Positions 61,217 to 64,000 of a DNA stretch of 64,000 bases are shown piece after piece. The stretch lies in the NCBI GenBank assembly GCA_030015575.1, contig JASDDO010000004.1, positions 319,804,654-319,868,653 on the forward strand, read 5' to 3'. Positions within the stretch are counted from its first letter, which is position 1. Every line of letters begins with the position of its first letter. The translations under genes and the position numbers were made by a program. Origin of the DNA: Agapanthus africanus (taxonomy: Eukaryota > Streptophyta > Magnoliopsida > Asparagales > Amaryllidaceae). Below the pieces are notes generated by a model, which worked only from the letters and a program-made list of their open reading frames with translations, did not search any database and was not told the DNA's origin.

Positions 61217-61775
61217 CTTGCAAGGTCTTCTTGATCTTGTAAGGAGAAAATACCTGCGTGAGATCCTTACGACTCACAAGGGAGCAACACACTTAGGGAT
61301 CCCCACGATTCCTAAGGAGAAATTACACTTACGAGATCCTCATGACTCGTAAGGAGAATCCCCTTATGAGACCCTCACGGCTCACAGGATTCAAAAGCCT
61401 TAAGCTACAGGGATCTAAACCTGTTCTTAAGCCATCACATTCCCCAGATTTCCTTACAAACGGTTCAATATTGACCCTTGTATACAATCCATAGGCATAA
61501 ATAAGGCTTTCCTCACCCAATTCCACCAATGGCGTGAAATTCCCCTATCTGATGAACAACACTTGTAGGTCCTCCCGACTTGCAGGGAGAAAATGCTCTT
61601 GCGAGATCTTTATGACTCTCAAGAGAAAACGCACTTAAGAATCCTCACGATTCATAAGGAGAAAACGCACCTACGAGATCCTCACGACTCGTAGGGAGAA
61701 ACACCTTTATGGGACCCTAACGGCTCATAAAGTCAAAAGCCTTAGTCGACAGGACCCTAACCCTGTCTACTAAGT
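61217..61775 (+). repeat. 36-base hairpin train, present as two blocks
   Basis: Units of about 36 bases of the form CTTACGAG-ATCCTCATGA-CTCGTAAG recur at 61217, 61258, 61292, 61328 and 61363, and again at 61563, 61596, 61634, 61670 and 61705. Arms differ between units but mostly stay complementary, for example CTTACGAG/CTCGTAAG (61328-61353) and CCTACGAG/CTCGTAGG (61670-61695). Each block ends with a longer two-part hairpin, CTTAAG-n2-ACAGG/CCTGT-n-CTTAAG (about 61400-61434) and CTTAGT-n-GACAGG/CCTGTC-n-ACTAAG (about 61741-61774). It is non-coding. Confidence 0.85.
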
Positions 61776-62147
61776 CATCTTTGTTCGATAGAGGCGAAAG
61801 AAAATGATGATTTGCTCATGGCAATCTCCCAGTTGTAGCGATATTGATGCCTAAATCGGTATCAAATTCCAAGTCCTTTCACGGTAAATGATGATTCGCT
61901 CCTGGCAATATTCCAGTCGCAGCGATGCTGATGCTAAGATTGGTATTAGATCTCAAGTTCCAAACACGCAATAAAAATCAACAAGTAAAATATATGCATA
62001 TAAAAATAGCCGAAATGTTTGGGTAACTCGCAATAAAAAACAGCGACTAAAAAGAAAAATAGCCAAAATGATTAGGCACTGCGAAAAATAGCCGAAATGA
62101 TTGGGCAATCATGACTTTCGCGATATAAAAAACTGAAATGATAAAGC
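61776..62147 (+). repeat. End of Tat 3' region with two small duplications
   Basis: A unit beginning AATGATGATT, with GCTC-TGGCAAT and CCAGT-G-AGCGAT, occurs at about 61812 and 61888. The word ATAGCCGAAATG, with a variant, recurs near 62006, 62061 and 62088. No gene or purine tract is clearly seen before the Copia LTR at 62148. Confidence 0.6.
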
Positions 62148-64000
62148 TGTTAGTTGTATGTATGCCCTAGAGGCCAGTATTGTACAGATGATGTAAATTA
62201 TATTGGATGCTTGGACATATATAGAGATGACTTTCTTGCTCGATATGATAGTATGCTATCTGGTTGCTCTTTATCTTAACATGTATACCGGTCTCTTTAA
62301 ACTGTCTTATAGTTACATGTTGGTAAAGCCCTTAGGATGTGTACTTGACTACCTGGACTATGATGCAGATCATACTAGTGGGGACATGGTAGTCCATAAG
62401 TACATTCTTCAAGGTCCCTAGTCGTAGGTGTATCGAGACGGGGCATCGATATACCAGTTTAGACTAGCGTATACGCTTCTCGACCCATGAGATGGGCAAT
62501 GGATGATCCCATATCCATTGGTGTTTGACATTAGAGATGGTATACGGGTGCTCAGTGGAGACTGGGTACACTGGACGGAATCGCCGAGAACTCCCAGATG
62601 GTATTATACCTCACGTCAGATGGCAGTGCTCAGGTGACACTTGTGCAGGTTAGTCTGTAGACCCGAGATCGTCATAGAGTCTTGTGTGATTCCCACTGTG
62701 CTTTGATCTCCACCTTACCACGTCCATGAGGACGTGCAAAACGGTGTTTTTTGGGTACAGTCCCGAGTCACATGGAGGCAATGAGCGATAGGAGGGGTTT
62801 CATCTCTCCCGGTATTGGGGGTTGATGTTGCGCTGTGCTCGATTGGCTGTAACAGGGAAGTCCCTGGCCAGGGCTGATCAGAGATTTGCTGGTAAGTGTT
62901 ACCAGTAGTTTCTCGACCCGTTATGAGCCTCACATCAGCACGACTTATCGGTTATTGGGGTCTGACGTTTACCAACCCTAGACTTGATATGCGACATATC
63001 AAACGAGGAGACCGGACTGTACGGGAAGTGTTGCCGGTTGACTCGACGGAAGTTGTAGCAGGTTCGCTTGTTCTCTTCTGATCGCTCAATACCCGGGTGG
63101 CCGTTACGTTTAGCTGACCGCTTGCGGCTTGGGGGTGCTTGATATGATCATCACCCACTGCCGGCGTATTGACGAGTCTCAGAGTCCCACAATGGAGTTT
63201 CCCAGTCCAGGCGAAACGTTGTGGTGCGCGTATGCGATATGCGCATGGACCCGATTAAAATACGCGTATAGGATACCGTATATTGATCGGGCGGCTTGCT
63301 TTTGGTTTGGGTCATATGTGATATGACCGGATTGATGAATCAAGTATTGATTTATCATTTAACCATTAGTTTCTCATTAGAAATCCTTTTTTGTGATGGA
63401 TGGATGTATGCATGCATGTATGTTTTTCTTCCTTTCTAGTTTCATGCACATATGGATGTGCATGTACACATGCATACATACATCATTCTATCATGGTTGA
63501 TTATACAAGGAAATGGTGGAAATATAAGACTCACACCATGGGTTTTTATTTGGATTATTATTTGATTTTTAGTTAAAACAAAATGGATAAAGGAAAGGAT
63601 AATTCATGGAAGCTTTGTACACTCTTCTTGACCTAACCATGCTCACCCACCATTTAACCATGGATTACTTTTCCTTTTGGGTTTTAACTCAAGTTCAATA
63701 ATGATTCAACCATGGTTTGAGATGAGAGATAAGAAATATATATTGATATATTTCTATTTTTCTTTTAAGAGACATTCTTATATTCTTCCAAAATAGCCAT
63801 CATCTTCTTCCTCCTTCTTCACTTGCTCTCTAAACTTTTGTAGTGAGCAAATTACATAACAAGATTGGATTTTGATGTGAGAATAAGAACCATAACACCA
63901 TTCTACACAAGTCTAGCCCACTTGTTTAGAGTGTTAGCTTCATTTCGTTCATTTGATCGGATAAAGTTGCAAGCTTGGAAAAAGCGGACTCCGGGTGGAT
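62148..64000 (+). repeat. Copia-type LTR, runs off the window
   Basis: Starts TGTTAGTTGTATGTATGCCC, the inverse-orientation relative of the LTR at 57846-59778. The middle (about 62330-63210) aligns with that LTR in reverse. There is no purine tract before it, so it is a 5' LTR or a solo LTR inserted in the Tat 3' region. Its far end and any interior are outside the window. It holds the inverted repeat TGATGAATCAA/TTGATTTATCA with one G-T pair (63333-63357). Confidence 0.82.

Noticed and set aside
61217-61775. Regular short repeats resembling a CRISPR array
   Set aside because: The units vary in sequence, have no unique spacers and no cas genes nearby, and lie in a plant retroelement.
63400-64000. 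Possible start of a host gene at the right edge
   Set aside because: The text continues the Copia LTR beginning at 62148, and no coding signature is seen.

Overview
This window is plant nuclear DNA made almost entirely of nested LTR retrotransposons. I found no host gene, rRNA, tRNA or CRISPR array. The evidence for a plant is the set of element lineages, all plant-specific: a Tat-type Ty3/gypsy element, two Tekay/Del-type chromoviruses with LTRs of about 3 kb and tRNA-Met primer sites, an Athila-type element with a tRNA-Asp primer site, and Ty1/copia LTRs. Deep nesting suggests repeat-rich, probably heterochromatic DNA of a large-genome flowering plant. The species cannot be named from this sequence.

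Layout, from outside in. (1) The outermost layer is an old Tat-type element: leader and gag at 1-5361, integrase and a long 3' non-coding region at 59779-62147, both on the + strand. (2) A Tekay-type chromovirus lies inside it, with LTRs at 5362-8766 and 54514-57845. (3) Its pol is split by a short gag-only element (TR-GAG type), 12084-52845. (4) The right LTR of that element is split by an Athila-type element on the - strand, 18029-51462, flanked by AAAGG on both sides. (5) The Athila element carries two further insertions: a Copia-type element with an unreadable interior (20603-30906, - strand) and a nearly whole second Tekay-type element (37206-48336, + strand, flanked by GATAT on both sides). 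(6) Two related Copia LTRs sit at the outer right: a lone one on the - strand (57846-59778) and one on the + strand that runs off the window (62148-64000).

By-eye LTR comparisons agree with the nesting. The outer Tekay LTRs differ most, then the TR-GAG pair. The Athila, Copia and inner Tekay pairs differ by only about 1.5-2 percent.

The least expected signal is not a gene. Several non-coding parts of these elements are trains of short, near-perfect inverted repeats whose two arms change together from copy to copy. I see this in the Tat leader (1-1123), in the Tat 3' region (a 36-base hairpin train, present twice, 61217-61775), in the Copia LTR at 58509-58606 and in the LTRs of the Copia-type element (29468-29800 and 21447-21779). 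A separate two-palindrome CCGCGG cassette is shared by the Athila LTR, the Athila leader and the unrelated Copia-type element.
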